In this document: piece after piece, positions 1 to 6,499 of the stretch | Position numbering within the stretch: the first letter of the stretch is position 1 | Layout of the letters: every line of letters starts with the position of its first letter | Assembly: GCA_034440595.1 (NCBI GenBank) | Contig: JAWXCH010000215.1 | Coordinates: 1 to 10,017, forward strand | Length of the DNA: 10,017 nucleotides | DNA from: JAWXCH01 sp034440595 | GTDB taxonomy: Bacteria; Planctomycetota; Planctomycetia; Pirellulales; JALHPA01 | Direction: 5' to 3' | Notes under the pieces: model-generated | What the model saw: the letters and a program-made list of their open reading frames with translations, nothing else | Told to the model about the DNA's origin: nothing | Databases searched by the model: none | Translations under genes and position numbers: made by a program

Positions 1-2
1 CA

Positions 3-476
3 CAGTTTCTGGCCGATCCCGAGAAACTGCAGACCGAGGCATTTGGCAACGTCAGCTTGTACGTCGTCGCCGGCGATGTCGCACAGGCCGGGGCGGTACT
101 CGATAAGCTCGAAGGCAATCTGACCGGCAGTATCTATTCGGCACGCAGCGGCAGTGGCAGCGATGAAGCCGCCTATGGAGCACTCGCCCCACGCTTGCGT
201 CATCGTGTTGGTCGCCTGCTGAACGACAAAATGCCAACCGGGGTGGCAGTCTGCGCTGCAATGAACCACGGCGGACCCTACCCCGCGACCGGACATGCGG
301 GCTTCACAGCGGTCGGCTTTCCCGCCTCCATGCGTCGGTTTGCCATGTTACAGTGCTACGACAATGTGCGAGAGGATCGCTTGCCCGCGGTGTTACAGGA
401 TAAGAACCCGACCACACACACCTGGCGCTGGATCGACGGAAATTGGACGCAGTCGGATGTCGGTGCGGCGAAATAG
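3..476 (+). CDS. Aldehyde dehydrogenase (NADP+-type, ketoglutarate semialdehyde class), C-terminal part
   Basis: The reading frame is open from the window edge, so the 5' end is missing; about 157 codons remain. This is the tail of an aldehyde dehydrogenase superfamily enzyme. The segment MNHGGPYPAT, followed by TAVGFPASMRRFAMLQCYDN and then LPAVLQDKNP, matches the end of the subgroup that oxidises 2,5-dioxopentanoate (alpha-ketoglutarate semialdehyde) with NADP+ in sugar-acid and hydroxyproline breakdown. In that subgroup the tail reads roughly HGGP(F/Y)PAT...VG..A..RF.RP..(Y/F)QN.....LP..L...NP. The catalytic Cys and Glu and the cofactor-binding domain lie upstream, outside the window. The protein should be cytosolic. 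Family assignment is firm; the substrate is inferred from subgroup resemblance only. The TTG at 57 is an internal codon, not a start. No terminator is obvious downstream. Confidence 0.85.
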   Translation, partial: QFLADPEKLQTEAFGNVSLYVVAGDVAQAGAVLDKLEGNLTGSIYSARSGSGSDEAAYGALAPRLRHRVGRLLNDKMPTGVAVCAAMNHGGPYPATGHAGFTAVGFPASMRRFAMLQCYDNVREDRLPAVLQDKNPTTHTWRWIDGNWTQSDVGAAK

Positions 477-611
477 CCAGTTGATAAATTGTTATTTCAC
501 GCTGGGGGGACACTGCAACGCCAGTTCACGGAATCGCTTGCGGTTCGCCGCGAGACTCGACGAATACGCGACAAAGCGCACCGGAGTACCGGCAAAGAAT
601 TTGTGGAAAAC

Positions 612-639
612 TTGTTGATTGCTACTAGATATTTATGTT
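612..639 (+). promoter_or_regulatory. Weak sigma70-like promoter candidate ahead of the Eis-like gene
   Basis: TTGTTG at 612-617 and TATGTT at 634-639 are separated by 16 nt, in an AT-richer patch of the 227-nt gap between the aldehyde dehydrogenase and the next gene. Each hexamer matches the consensus at four of six positions. Planctomycete promoters are poorly defined, so this is only a candidate. The rest of the gap (477-703) holds nothing else I recognise. Confidence 0.25.
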
Positions 640-690
640 AAATGCGCGTAATCTTAGTGAGGCTGTAATGGATTGACCCAGCACTATCGC

Positions 691-697
691 AGAGGAA
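691..697 (+). promoter_or_regulatory. Shine-Dalgarno site of the Eis-like gene
   Basis: AGAGGAA lies 6 nt before the ATG at 704. It fixes the start: the next in-frame Met is residue 180, so the long disordered N-terminus is translated rather than a misannotation. Confidence 0.7.
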
Positions 698-703
698 TGC
701 GAA

Positions 704-2374
704 ATGAGCCGAGCGGAAACTTCGCCGGTTGTTTCGCGTGGGACGCAACCCACGCGGATCAAAATCGCGGCACAAACGACAAGCCGCAGTGAAAGTAACC
801 TCAGTACTCTCTCCTCTCGAGCGCCTCGCTCGAAACAGAAATTAACTGCGCCCGTGGTTAATTTGCGCCTGGTGGGAAACCAGCCGGGGGCCGCTGTTCA
901 AGTAGGCACTGTTCAGGTTGCTCGGCCAAAGCGCAGCCGTACTAAGGCTGTCGCAAAATCTATCGACGCGGTGGTCTATCGGCCTGCTCCTGATTTACCG
1001 TCGCCAGATACCGGCCACGTGACGACCAAGGTTCGTCCGTCGCGCAGCCGATCCGGTCGCCGAAGCGCGGACAAAACATCCCCCCAACCGCGCCGGCTGG
1101 CTCATAACGAGCAGATCGTGCCGGCCCGCTCGGGAGACCACCCAGAAATTTTCCAGTTTCTGCTGGCCGTATTTCAAGGGCCAAGTGCAGATGAGTATAG
1201 CTCCCAGCAGGACGCGCCGGACTACGCCCCGCACAACCGGATGCTGCTGAAACGTGACGGACAGATTGCTGCGCATGCTGAGATCGTCTATCGCACGATG
1301 TTGTTTCGCGGGCGGTCGCTCCCCACTGCGCGGCTCGATTGGCTCGGCACATTGCCAGAGCTGCGTCAGCAAGGATACGCCACGCAGTTGCTATTGCGCT
1401 GCGAACAACAGATGCGCACCAATGGCGCGCTGATCGGAACCTTGCGTACGCGCCACCCGCACTTTTTCCGCCGCACCGGTTGGGCCATTTGCGGTCGACA
1501 AAGTCATTCGCAAGCCCCTGCTCGAGAAGTCCTGGCACGGCTCTCTGGTAAACCGAATCCATCCGAACCGTCACTCAGTCTGCGGTTGTGGCGACATGTG
1601 GAGTTGCCGTCGCTGATGCGGATCTATTCGCAGAACTTGCCCGGCGCGGCCGGCTCGTTGGTGCGCAGCGAAGAATATTGGCGGTGGCTGATCAGTCGCA
1701 AGGCGTTCGACCATATCGTCGTGGCCATCAATGGCCGCGATCGAATGGAGCTGGTTGATACCAACGCCCCAATCGTCGGGTACGCAGTCGTGCGTCAAGG
1801 ACAAGTGATCGAGCTGCTCACTTCGCCAGACCATCCGGAAGCCAAGGTGCAACTCCTGCGACGAGTTTGCGGCGACACGATCGAGCGAAATCGACAGTCG
1901 ATTATGGTCGAGGCTCCCCCGGCGGATCCTATCCATCAGATTCTGGTGGAGGCTGGCGGCACGTTCAATCGGCACGAATCGGCCGCAGGGGAAGTGCAGA
2001 TGGTCAAGCTGCTGGATAGCGCCGGCTGGATTCAAAATCTGCAAGCTGATCTTGGCCGCCGAGCACGAGAGGCAGCACTGCCCGCTACCAGCGAGCTGGG
2101 CTTTTTGGTCAACGGTCGCAAGTATTCGCTAACCGTACGATCCGCATCGGCTGAAAAAAGCAGCGCCGTACTGGTTGAGGGACGGCTTGGCCGCAGCTAT
2201 CTGACGCTGCAAGGCAACGAATTTACGCGGCTGCTGCTCGGGCACGGGGATGTGCGTCAGGCCATTGAACAAGAGCGAATCGTCGCTTCGACGCAGTTCG
2301 CCTTGGAAGCGGCCAGTGCACTGTTTCCGGCTATGCCACTCTGGCGACCGGAGTGGGACGACATGCCGGCGTAA
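704..2374 (+). CDS. Eis-like N-acetyltransferase: two GNAT domains and an SCP2-like C-terminus
   Basis: 556 aa. Residues 1-135 are Arg/Ser/Thr/Pro-rich and look disordered and basic. Residues ~138-265 form a GNAT domain with the acetyl-CoA-binding turn in LPELRQQGYATQLL (R221-A226), then HPHFFRRTGW, a strand seen in Eis-type enzymes. Residues ~291-435 look like a second, degenerate GNAT half (SEEYWRWL, IVGYAVVRQGQVIELL). Residues ~463-550 resemble the SCP2-like end of Eis (LGFLVNGRKYSLTV, LTLQGNEFTRLLLG, ALFPAMPLWRPEW). Eis proteins of about 400 aa acetylate amines such as aminoglycosides or lysines; minus the tail, the length here agrees. The substrate cannot be read from sequence. The gene has a good SD and stands alone. 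The tail-encoding DNA carries two strong palindromes. Sure of GNAT; the Eis-like architecture is probable. Confidence 0.8.
   Translation: MSRAETSPVVSRGTQPTRIKIAAQTTSRSESNLSTLSSRAPRSKQKLTAPVVNLRLVGNQPGAAVQVGTVQVARPKRSRTKAVAKSIDAVVYRPAPDLPSPDTGHVTTKVRPSRSRSGRRSADKTSPQPRRLAHNEQIVPARSGDHPEIFQFLLAVFQGPSADEYSSQQDAPDYAPHNRMLLKRDGQIAAHAEIVYRTMLFRGRSLPTARLDWLGTLPELRQQGYATQLLLRCEQQMRTNGALIGTLRTRHPHFFRRTGWAICGRQSHSQAPAREVLARLSGKPNPSEPSLSLRLWRHVELPSLMRIYSQNLPGAAGSLVRSEEYWRWLISRKAFDHIVVAINGRDRMELVDTNAPIVGYAVVRQGQVIELLTSPDHPEAKVQLLRRVCGDTIERNRQSIMVEAPPADPIHQILVEAGGTFNRHESAAGEVQMVKLLDSAGWIQNLQADLGRRAREAALPATSELGFLVNGRKYSLTVRSASAEKSSAVLVEGRLGRSYLTLQGNEFTRLLLGHGDVRQAIEQERIVASTQFALEAASALFPAMPLWRPEWDDMPA
735..756 (+). 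repeat. Perfect inverted repeat inside the N-terminal coding tail
   Basis: CGCGTGGG (735-742) and CCCACGCG (749-756) form an 8-bp stem with a 6-nt loop, starting 31 nt after the first base of the Eis-like start codon. It lies in sequence that encodes disordered protein. It could be a remnant of a palindromic repeat absorbed into the gene, or an mRNA hairpin affecting early translation. Confidence 0.5.
817..833 (+). repeat. Second perfect inverted repeat in the same coding tail
   Basis: TCGAGCG (817-823) and CGCTCGA (827-833) form a 7-bp stem with a 3-nt loop CCT. Like the hairpin about 60 bp upstream, it falls in the low-complexity region before the GNAT domain. Its sequence differs from the first, so the two are not copies of one repeat. 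Confidence 0.45.
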
Positions 2375-2426
2375 GTCTGTCGCCTTTCGCTCCGTCGAAA
2401 GAGCGCAGTCGTGGCTTCGCGCGACA

Positions 2427-2465
2427 ATTCAACTCACGCGCTCCGCTAGCGCGTCGCGGCTAACA
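2427..2465 (+). repeat. Dispersed intergenic hairpin repeat, copy 1
   Basis: A 7-bp stem, ACGCGCT (2436-2442) and AGCGCGT (2448-2454), closes a 5-nt loop about 60 nt after the stop of the Eis-like gene. The stretch from GCTCCGCTAGCGC through CGCGGCTAAC (2440-2464) matches the reverse complement of a site after lnt (9515-9539) at 22 of 25 positions, and TTCAAC precedes the hairpin in both. No T-tract follows, so it is not a classical terminator, though it may protect the 3' end or slow transcription. The rest of the 249-nt gap before nadA's stop shows only weak dyads. Confidence 0.6.
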
Positions 2466-2623
2466 CGGTAGAGTATCTTGCGGCAGTTCGTGGTGCGTTC
2501 CATGCGCCAGACGATGGAGATGCGAACCGTTTTGCGATAATCGATGCGAACAGATTTGCAACGTCAAACGTAGCTTCCGGTGCATTGCACGGCACCCTAC
2601 AAGTTGGCACGCGCCGTACAAAC

Positions 2624-3769
2624 CTACTTCACCGCCAGCATGCGCTCCAGCGCTACCAGCGAGTAGTGCGCCGTCTCGTCGTCCACGTGAATCACATTGA
2701 CCGGTGTGCCGGCAGCCAGGTTCTCCAGGCTCCAGCACAGATGCGCCAGATCAATCCGGTACATCGTTGCGCACATGCAAACGACCGGCGAGAGGAAGTG
2801 AATCTCCTGCTCCGGATGCGCATGCTTCAGCCGATTCACTAGGTGTAGTTCCGTGCCGATACCCCATTTCGTCCCGGCGGGAGCCTTGGCCACCGTTTGA
2901 ATAATCTTGCTCGTACTGCCGCTGACATCCGACTTGTCGACCACTTCCATCGCACATTCCGGGTGGACCAGAATTTTGATCCCTGCATGTTGCTTTCGCA
3001 GTAGATCGACATGCGCCGTCGTGAACATGGCATGCACGCTGCAGTGCCCTCGCCACAATAGCACTTTGCTCTGTTCAAGCTGATCGGCCGTGTTGCCACC
3101 TAGCTCACCTTGAAACGGATCCCAGACACACATCTGTTGCAGTGGAATCCCCATCGCCTTGGCCGTGTTGCGGCCCAGATGCTGGTCGGGAAAGAACAGC
3201 ACGCGGCTGGTGCGGCGAAAAGACCAGTCGAGGACCGCTGCGGCATTGCTCGATGTGCAGACGATTCCGCCATGCCGCCCGCAAAATGCTTTCAGGCTAG
3301 CCGCGGAGTTAATATAAGTCACGGGCGTGATGTCGTTGGTGTCGACGTACTCGCCCAGTGCGTCCCAGCAGTCTTCGACCTGATTGATCGCCGCCATGTC
3401 GGCCATCGAGCACCCGGCCGCCATATCCGGCAGCACGACCGTCACGCGCTGGCCGTTTCGCTCGACCAGCTTGTCCGGGCGGTTGGCCAGAATGTCCGCC
3501 GTCTCGGCCATGAAGTGGACGCCGCAAAACGCGATGAAGCGGCAATCACTGCTGTCGGCCGCCAGCTTACTTAGCTGATAGCTGTCTCCTTGCAAATCGG
3601 AGAGCGCGATCACCTCGTCCTGCTGATAGTGATGGCCAAGAATCAGCAGCTTGGGGCCTAGCTCGGCACGTACCGCCCCAATCCGCTGCATCAACTCTTC
3701 GTTCGACAGCGACTTGTAGGGCTTCAACTCGAAGCCGGGCGAGGTAGTTTCGGTTTGCAAAATCGACAT
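2624..3769 (-). CDS. nadA: Quinolinate synthase NadA
   Basis: 381 aa, cytosolic. NadA condenses iminoaspartate with dihydroxyacetone phosphate to quinolinate in de novo NAD synthesis, using a [4Fe-4S] cluster. Visible family blocks: LLILGHHYQQDEV (41-53), GDSYQLS (61-67), FCGVHFMAETADIL (81-94), VLPDMAAGCSMADM (112-125), CTSSNA (171-176), FPDQHLGRNTA (193-203), GHCSVH (241-246), HPECAMEVV (269-277), GTELHLV (305-311) and CMCATMYRID (331-340). By comparison with the Bacillus subtilis-type enzyme, the cluster ligands should be C120, C243 and C331 or C333. The length fits that long NadA type. nadB and nadC are not adjacent. There is no clear SD before the ATG. The gene is divergent from the FliN-like gene, with 273 nt between them. 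Confidence 0.97.
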   Translation of the reverse strand: MSILQTETTSPGFELKPYKSLSNEELMQRIGAVRAELGPKLLILGHHYQQDEVIALSDLQGDSYQLSKLAADSSDCRFIAFCGVHFMAETADILANRPDKLVERNGQRVTVVLPDMAAGCSMADMAAINQVEDCWDALGEYVDTNDITPVTYINSAASLKAFCGRHGGIVCTSSNAAAVLDWSFRRTSRVLFFPDQHLGRNTAKAMGIPLQQMCVWDPFQGELGGNTADQLEQSKVLLWRGHCSVHAMFTTAHVDLLRKQHAGIKILVHPECAMEVVDKSDVSGSTSKIIQTVAKAPAGTKWGIGTELHLVNRLKHAHPEQEIHFLSPVVCMCATMYRIDLAHLCWSLENLAAGTPVNVIHVDDETAHYSLVALERMLAVK

Positions 3770-3820
3770 GCGTGAATTGTCGTCGTTAGACGAGCCTATC
3801 TAGGGCTTTCGATCCTATCA

Positions 3821-3846
3821 GCCAGCGGGTGCTAGCCCCCGGTTCT
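3821..3846 (-). repeat. Palindromic GCTAGC-centred repeat in the nadA leader
   Basis: CGGG (3826-3829) and CCCG (3838-3841) enclose GCTAGC (3831-3836), itself self-complementary, with one T/C mismatch. The sequence looks like the GCTAGC-centred intergenic repeats I recall from Pirellula-type genomes, but no second copy is in the window. It would be transcribed in the nadA leader if the TATAAT at 3868-3873 is used. The GCTAGC core also occurs in the hairpin at 2436-2454, but the flanks differ. Confidence 0.4.
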
Positions 3847-3867
3847 TACTGGAGTGACTTGAGATCA

Positions 3868-3873
3868 ATTATA
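3868..3873 (-). promoter_or_regulatory. Candidate -10 box for nadA
   Basis: The minus strand carries a perfect TATAAT about 95 nt upstream of the nadA ATG. A hexamer 17 nt further upstream (GTGCCG) is a poor -35 match, and there is no extended -10 TG. If it is used, transcription would start near 3861 and give a leader of about 90 nt containing the dyad at 3826-3841. Confidence 0.4.
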
Positions 3874-4042
3874 TGCCTACCACGTTCGTTCGGCACGAAT
3901 TGGCCAGGGTTTTCTATCTTACCCAAATTTACGCACGGATGGCAGCGGTTCAAATGCCGGCTCCCATTAGCTTGCGCCAAATAGGCAAAGTTTACTGCCC
4001 ACCGTTCCGATAAAGACAATACTGCGTCCCGCTTTTTTATCG

Positions 4043-5098
4043 ATGTCCGGCACTCTTACGACAATTTCAGGCATGGCGACGTTCAGCAAAGAATTCGCTT
4101 CTAAGATTTTCGCCCAGGCAGACGGGGCGACGGTCGAGATTGCGCAAGCATTGACTCGGACGCTCGATCGGCCGATTGCGGTGCAGTTTGCAGAGGCCCG
4201 CCCGATTGATTTGGCCGAGCTGGAAAAGTCGCTCGTCGGTCCCGGGCTGGCGGTGCTGCTGGTGGTGCAATCGCAAGCCGCGGTGTTGTTAATCCCCGAG
4301 GCAGGAAAAGTGCTCCCTGCCTGGTATGCCAAACCAGATGCGACCGGGCAGTCGAAGCTGGCGACGCTGGCACAAGAGCTGAGCATCTTGTTGTTGCCAG
4401 ATGAGTTAGCAGTCGATGACTCGCGCGCCGTGCGCGTGGAAGATTTGTCGGCGGCGCTCCGTGCAGGACACGTTTCCGAGGACGGGTTCATCCTGCCGAT
4501 GGAGCTGAATAGCGGCGTGCAGCGCTGCGGAAGTTGGTTTGTTTGGCCGCTGACTTCGGCGGCGAAGTTTTTAGCGACGGCAGCCAAGGTGACCGATGCA
4601 ACGCCCGCAGTAGATCAGACCAAAACTGAGCCGGCACTGGCGACTCCAACTACGCCCGCAACTGCTGCCACCTCCACAGTACACACGCAACAACCGAACC
4701 CCACTATATCACCAGCAACGCCCGTGTCAGATTCTCAGAAAGTCGCCGACATCGTACCGCCAGAAGCTCAGACTGTAACCGCTCGGGGTGATATTGAATC
4801 CAAGCCAGCCGGACGCTCACTCGCCGACTTGCCTCCCTACACGCGCAGCCTGTTAAAGATCCGCGTGCCGCTGACAGTAACACTGGCCAGCAAGAAGCAA
4901 CCGGTCGGGCACATTCTGGAAATCGGTCCCGGCTCGATCATTCAGTTCGATAAATCGTGCGAAGACATGCTGGATCTGAATGTTGGCAATCTCCCCATCG
5001 CACGCGGCGAAACCGTGAAGGTCGGCGAAAAATTCGGCCTGCGGGTGCTGTCGCTCATTCTGCCGGAAGAGCGCTTTCAGGCGATTAAGACGGGGTAG
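4043..5098 (+). CDS. FliN/SpoA-domain protein with a novel N-terminal domain
   Basis: 351 aa, no signal peptide or membrane segment. Residues ~268-338 are a SpoA (FliMN C-terminal) domain: LLKIRVPLTVTLASKKQPVG, LEIGPGSIIQFDKSCEDMLD, NLPIARGETVKVGEKFGLRV. This is the fold of FliN, FliM and FliY in the flagellar C-ring and of SctQ in type III secretion. Residues ~20-175 form a folded-looking domain I do not recognise (hydrophobic strand GLAVLLVVQSQAAVLLIPEA at 67-86). Residues ~183-262 are a Thr/Pro/Ala-rich linker. At 351 aa it is far longer than typical FliN (about 100-140 aa). No other flagellar or secretion gene is nearby. An ATG at 4073 (residue 11) is an alternative start; neither has a convincing SD. 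SpoA is firm; a role in the motor switch is inferred. Confidence 0.8.
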   Translation: MSGTLTTISGMATFSKEFASKIFAQADGATVEIAQALTRTLDRPIAVQFAEARPIDLAELEKSLVGPGLAVLLVVQSQAAVLLIPEAGKVLPAWYAKPDATGQSKLATLAQELSILLLPDELAVDDSRAVRVEDLSAALRAGHVSEDGFILPMELNSGVQRCGSWFVWPLTSAAKFLATAAKVTDATPAVDQTKTEPALATPTTPATAATSTVHTQQPNPTISPATPVSDSQKVADIVPPEAQTVTARGDIESKPAGRSLADLPPYTRSLLKIRVPLTVTLASKKQPVGHILEIGPGSIIQFDKSCEDMLDLNVGNLPIARGETVKVGEKFGLRVLSLILPEERFQAIKTG

Positions 5099-5117
5099 GG
5101 TTACTAATGCGCAATTG

Positions 5118-5158
5118 GTGGTCATCACGGTAATCGGCCGATCGTAGCTTACGACCAC
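5118..5158. other. Dyad between convergent genes, possible weak terminator
   Basis: GTGGTC (5118-5123) pairs with GACCAC (5153-5158), and a self-complementary ATCGGCCGAT (5133-5142) lies between them. The dyad spans the gap between the stops of the FliN-like and SUKH genes and runs into the SUKH end. There is no T-tract on either strand, so the terminator role is a guess from position. Confidence 0.2.
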
Positions 5159-5706
5159 TCCCAATACTTATCTCCTTTGAATCTTACGAACTGATTAAGA
5201 AATTCTGTCAGGTCGCTGGCAACTGTCTGCCAATCGCTTCGACTATCCAATGGCATTCCCGCAAGGATCGTTCCGAAGTCCGGAGCCATCTGGTCACATC
5301 TGATAATGAACGTATCAAAATCTGTGAAGAATTCTCCAATTACGAGATCGCCAAATACTGCATCGCGCTCTCGATCCTGATCCTGCTTAAACAAGTCTGT
5401 TGCCATGCTTGCTTCTTCCGGCGACATGATGCGCATCCCGCGCTGGCCATAGACTATGTCTCTGAACAGTTCTGCGGATCGTGCTTGGTTCCAGAAACAC
5501 CTCAATGATTCTGGAACGTCGACGCGGATGCGGTCGATTTCCTCTGTCGTTGCCGGCTCTTCAAATATGCACTGGTATGCCGGCGAAGGATGAAGCCCCT
5601 CAAAAGGGACTTCCTGCGGTTCGGTCCAGTCTCGCTTCATTTGTGCGATTAGTTCTGGGATAGAATGCACGCGTCGACCTTTATTCAGCTTGACTCGTAT
5701 CCGCAT
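5149..5706 (-). CDS. SMI1/KNR4-like (SUKH) family protein, probable orphan immunity-type protein
   Basis: 185 aa from the start chosen here. The SUKH pattern is visible: PATTEEIDRI at the front, then PESLRCFWNQARSAELF, a Ser-Pro-Glu-Glu turn (MSPEEA), a strand pair in GDLVIGEFFTDFDTFIIRCD, PDFGTILAGMPLD, and an end reading SDWQTVASDLTEFLNQF. SUKH proteins commonly neutralise secreted or contact-dependent toxins, but others are house-keeping or of unknown role. No toxin, RHS or secretion gene is adjacent, so the immunity role is inference. I chose the ATG at 5706 (MRIRVKLNKG) because a TATACT box lies just upstream of it. An ATG at 5766 would add 20 residues (MQLNPISAIL...) that look unrelated to the family. 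Neither start has an SD. The gene looks AT-richer than its neighbours, and the IS200-like element begins just upstream. Confidence 0.7.
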   Translation of the reverse strand: MRIRVKLNKGRRVHSIPELIAQMKRDWTEPQEVPFEGLHPSPAYQCIFEEPATTEEIDRIRVDVPESLRCFWNQARSAELFRDIVYGQRGMRIMSPEEASMATDLFKQDQDRERDAVFGDLVIGEFFTDFDTFIIRCDQMAPDFGTILAGMPLDSRSDWQTVASDLTEFLNQFVRFKGDKYWEWS

Positions 5707-5737
5707 GACGATTTTGTAATGCACATTGATGTCACAA

Positions 5738-5743
5738 AGTATA
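5738..5743 (-). promoter_or_regulatory. Candidate -10 box for the SUKH gene
   Basis: The minus strand reads TATACT (5/6 to consensus) 31 nt upstream of the ATG at 5706. The -35 position, 17 nt further up, reads ATGCAA (3/6). It lies inside the reading frame if the ATG at 5766 were used, so it favours the shorter protein. It also lies outside the neighbouring mobile element, so the gene could keep its own promoter. Confidence 0.35.
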
Positions 5744-5782
5744 GCGGAAATGGGGTTAAGTTGCATTCACGCGATGTTCAAA

Positions 5783-5842
5783 TTACGCCGAAGGCGTTGC
5801 ATTCCGAAGCCTAGGGTCGCTGCGCAGCAGCGCACCCTAGGT
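5783..5842 (+). repeat. Left inverted repeat block of the IS200-like element
   Basis: Contains a small hairpin ACGCC-GAA-GGCGT (5785-5797) and, 12 nt later, a palindrome at 5810-5841. The palindrome pairs CCTAGGGT with ACCCTAGG and CGCTGC with GCAGCG around loop GCA, with one bulged C at 5833, giving 14 bp of stem. The block matches the reverse complement of 6440-6499 at 58 of 60 positions. Confidence 0.9.
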
Positions 5843-5864
5843 ACACAAACCACAATGACCGGTT

Positions 5865-5877
5865 ACCGCGAAGCGGT
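5865..5877 (+). repeat. Left inner 13-nt hairpin
   Basis: ACCGC-GAA-GCGGT lies between the left palindrome and the transposase stop codon, 35 nt past the stop. It has the same plan as the outer hairpin (5-bp stem beginning A-C and ending G-T, GAA loop) but a different stem. Like the outer hairpin, it is followed after 3 nt by ATTC. Confidence 0.65.
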
Positions 5878-5912
5878 TAAATTCAAAGCGTTGACTATGG
5901 TTTGACGGGTCA

Positions 5913-6368
5913 TCAATCCCATGCATATCGCTCGTCCAATTCCAACTGATATTTCTTGCATAGTCGTCGAAACTCGTCTTGAAAACTTTCGCTGCGATGA
6001 TGCTCTTCCTGGTTAGCAATGTACTTGCGCAGTTGCGGTACATGGCTGGGACTGATCGAGAAATCGCCGTACCCTCTCTGCCAATGAAATTCGGCCAGCG
6101 TCGTGCTCTGTGTTTTGAGCCACTTTGATGAGTCACGTTTGAGTTCGCGAATCAACTCCGATATGTCAATGGCTTTTCCCAACCGACAAAGAATGTGCAA
6201 ATGATCTTCAACGGCACCAATTTGCAGAGAAGGGCATCCCTGTTGACGGCAGACTCCAACCAAGTACGCTTCTGTCTCGCGACGAATCTCAGAGTCGTAC
6301 AGAAAGGGGCGACGATCTTTCGTCGAAAATACAATGTGAAGATAAATTTGAACGAGCGATTGCGGCAT
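5913..6368 (-). CDS. IS200/IS605-type Y1 transposase (TnpA / REP-associated tyrosine transposase)
   Basis: 151 aa. It should cut and rejoin single-stranded DNA at hairpin-bearing ends through a 5'-phosphotyrosine intermediate. Residues: the start MPQSLVQIYLHIVFSTKDRR is typical of the family; the HUH metal-binding pair is H56-L57-H58 in VEDHLHIL; FHWQRGYGDFSIS (94-106) is the conserved core strand; the catalytic helix is LRKYIANQEEHH with Y116 as nucleophile and Q120 as the third metal ligand. All key residues are present and the frame is intact, so it is probably functional. GAGG (6376-6379 on the minus strand), 7 nt before the ATG, is a good SD. The length fits IS200-like TnpA and is at the short end for RAYTs. 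There is no partner tnpB. It sits inside the inverted hairpin arrays, which are its likely DNA substrate. Confidence 0.92.
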   Translation of the reverse strand: MPQSLVQIYLHIVFSTKDRRPFLYDSEIRRETEAYLVGVCRQQGCPSLQIGAVEDHLHILCRLGKAIDISELIRELKRDSSKWLKTQSTTLAEFHWQRGYGDFSISPSHVPQLRKYIANQEEHHRSESFQDEFRRLCKKYQLELDERYAWD

Positions 6369-6405
6369 CGGCCTGCCTCACTTATTTTGCCCAAAAAATT
6401 GTGGA

Positions 6406-6418
6406 ACCCCTTCGGGGT
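6406..6418 (-). repeat. Right inner 13-nt hairpin
   Basis: ACCCC-TTC-GGGGT on the plus strand, i.e. GAA loop on the minus strand. It mirrors the hairpin at 5865-5877, with the same plan and a different stem. It lies between the transposase SD region and the right palindrome, so it would be in the transposase mRNA leader if transcription starts further out. Confidence 0.65.
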
Positions 6419-6439
6419 ACAAGTGCCTATTCTAATTCA

Positions 6440-6499
6440 ACCTAGGGTGCGCTGCTGCGCAGCGACCCTAGGCTTTGGGATGCAACGCCTTCGGCGTAA
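6440..6499 (-). repeat. Right inverted repeat block of the IS200-like element
   Basis: Mirror of 5783-5842. The palindrome is at 6441-6472 (loop TGC 6456-6458, bulged G at 6449) and the outer hairpin ACGCC-TTC-GGCGT at 6485-6497. The two differences from the left copy fall in the spacer between hairpin and palindrome, so neither stem is damaged. Confidence 0.9.

Noticed and set aside
960..1574. 204-codon open frame on the minus strand
   Set aside because: Antisense to the Eis-like gene across its GNAT domain; no recognisable domain.
3967..4587. 206-codon Ser/Ala-rich open frame on the minus strand
   Set aside because: Antisense to the SpoA-domain gene; low-complexity composition and no motif.
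5149..6368. Toxin-antitoxin pair made of the SUKH protein and the small downstream-strand gene
   Set aside because: The neighbour is a clear HUH transposase with H56/H58, Y116 and Q120, not a toxin.
5783..6499. CRISPR-like repeat pair
   Set aside because: Only two large copies, inverted to each other and flanking a transposase; no regular direct repeats or spacers.
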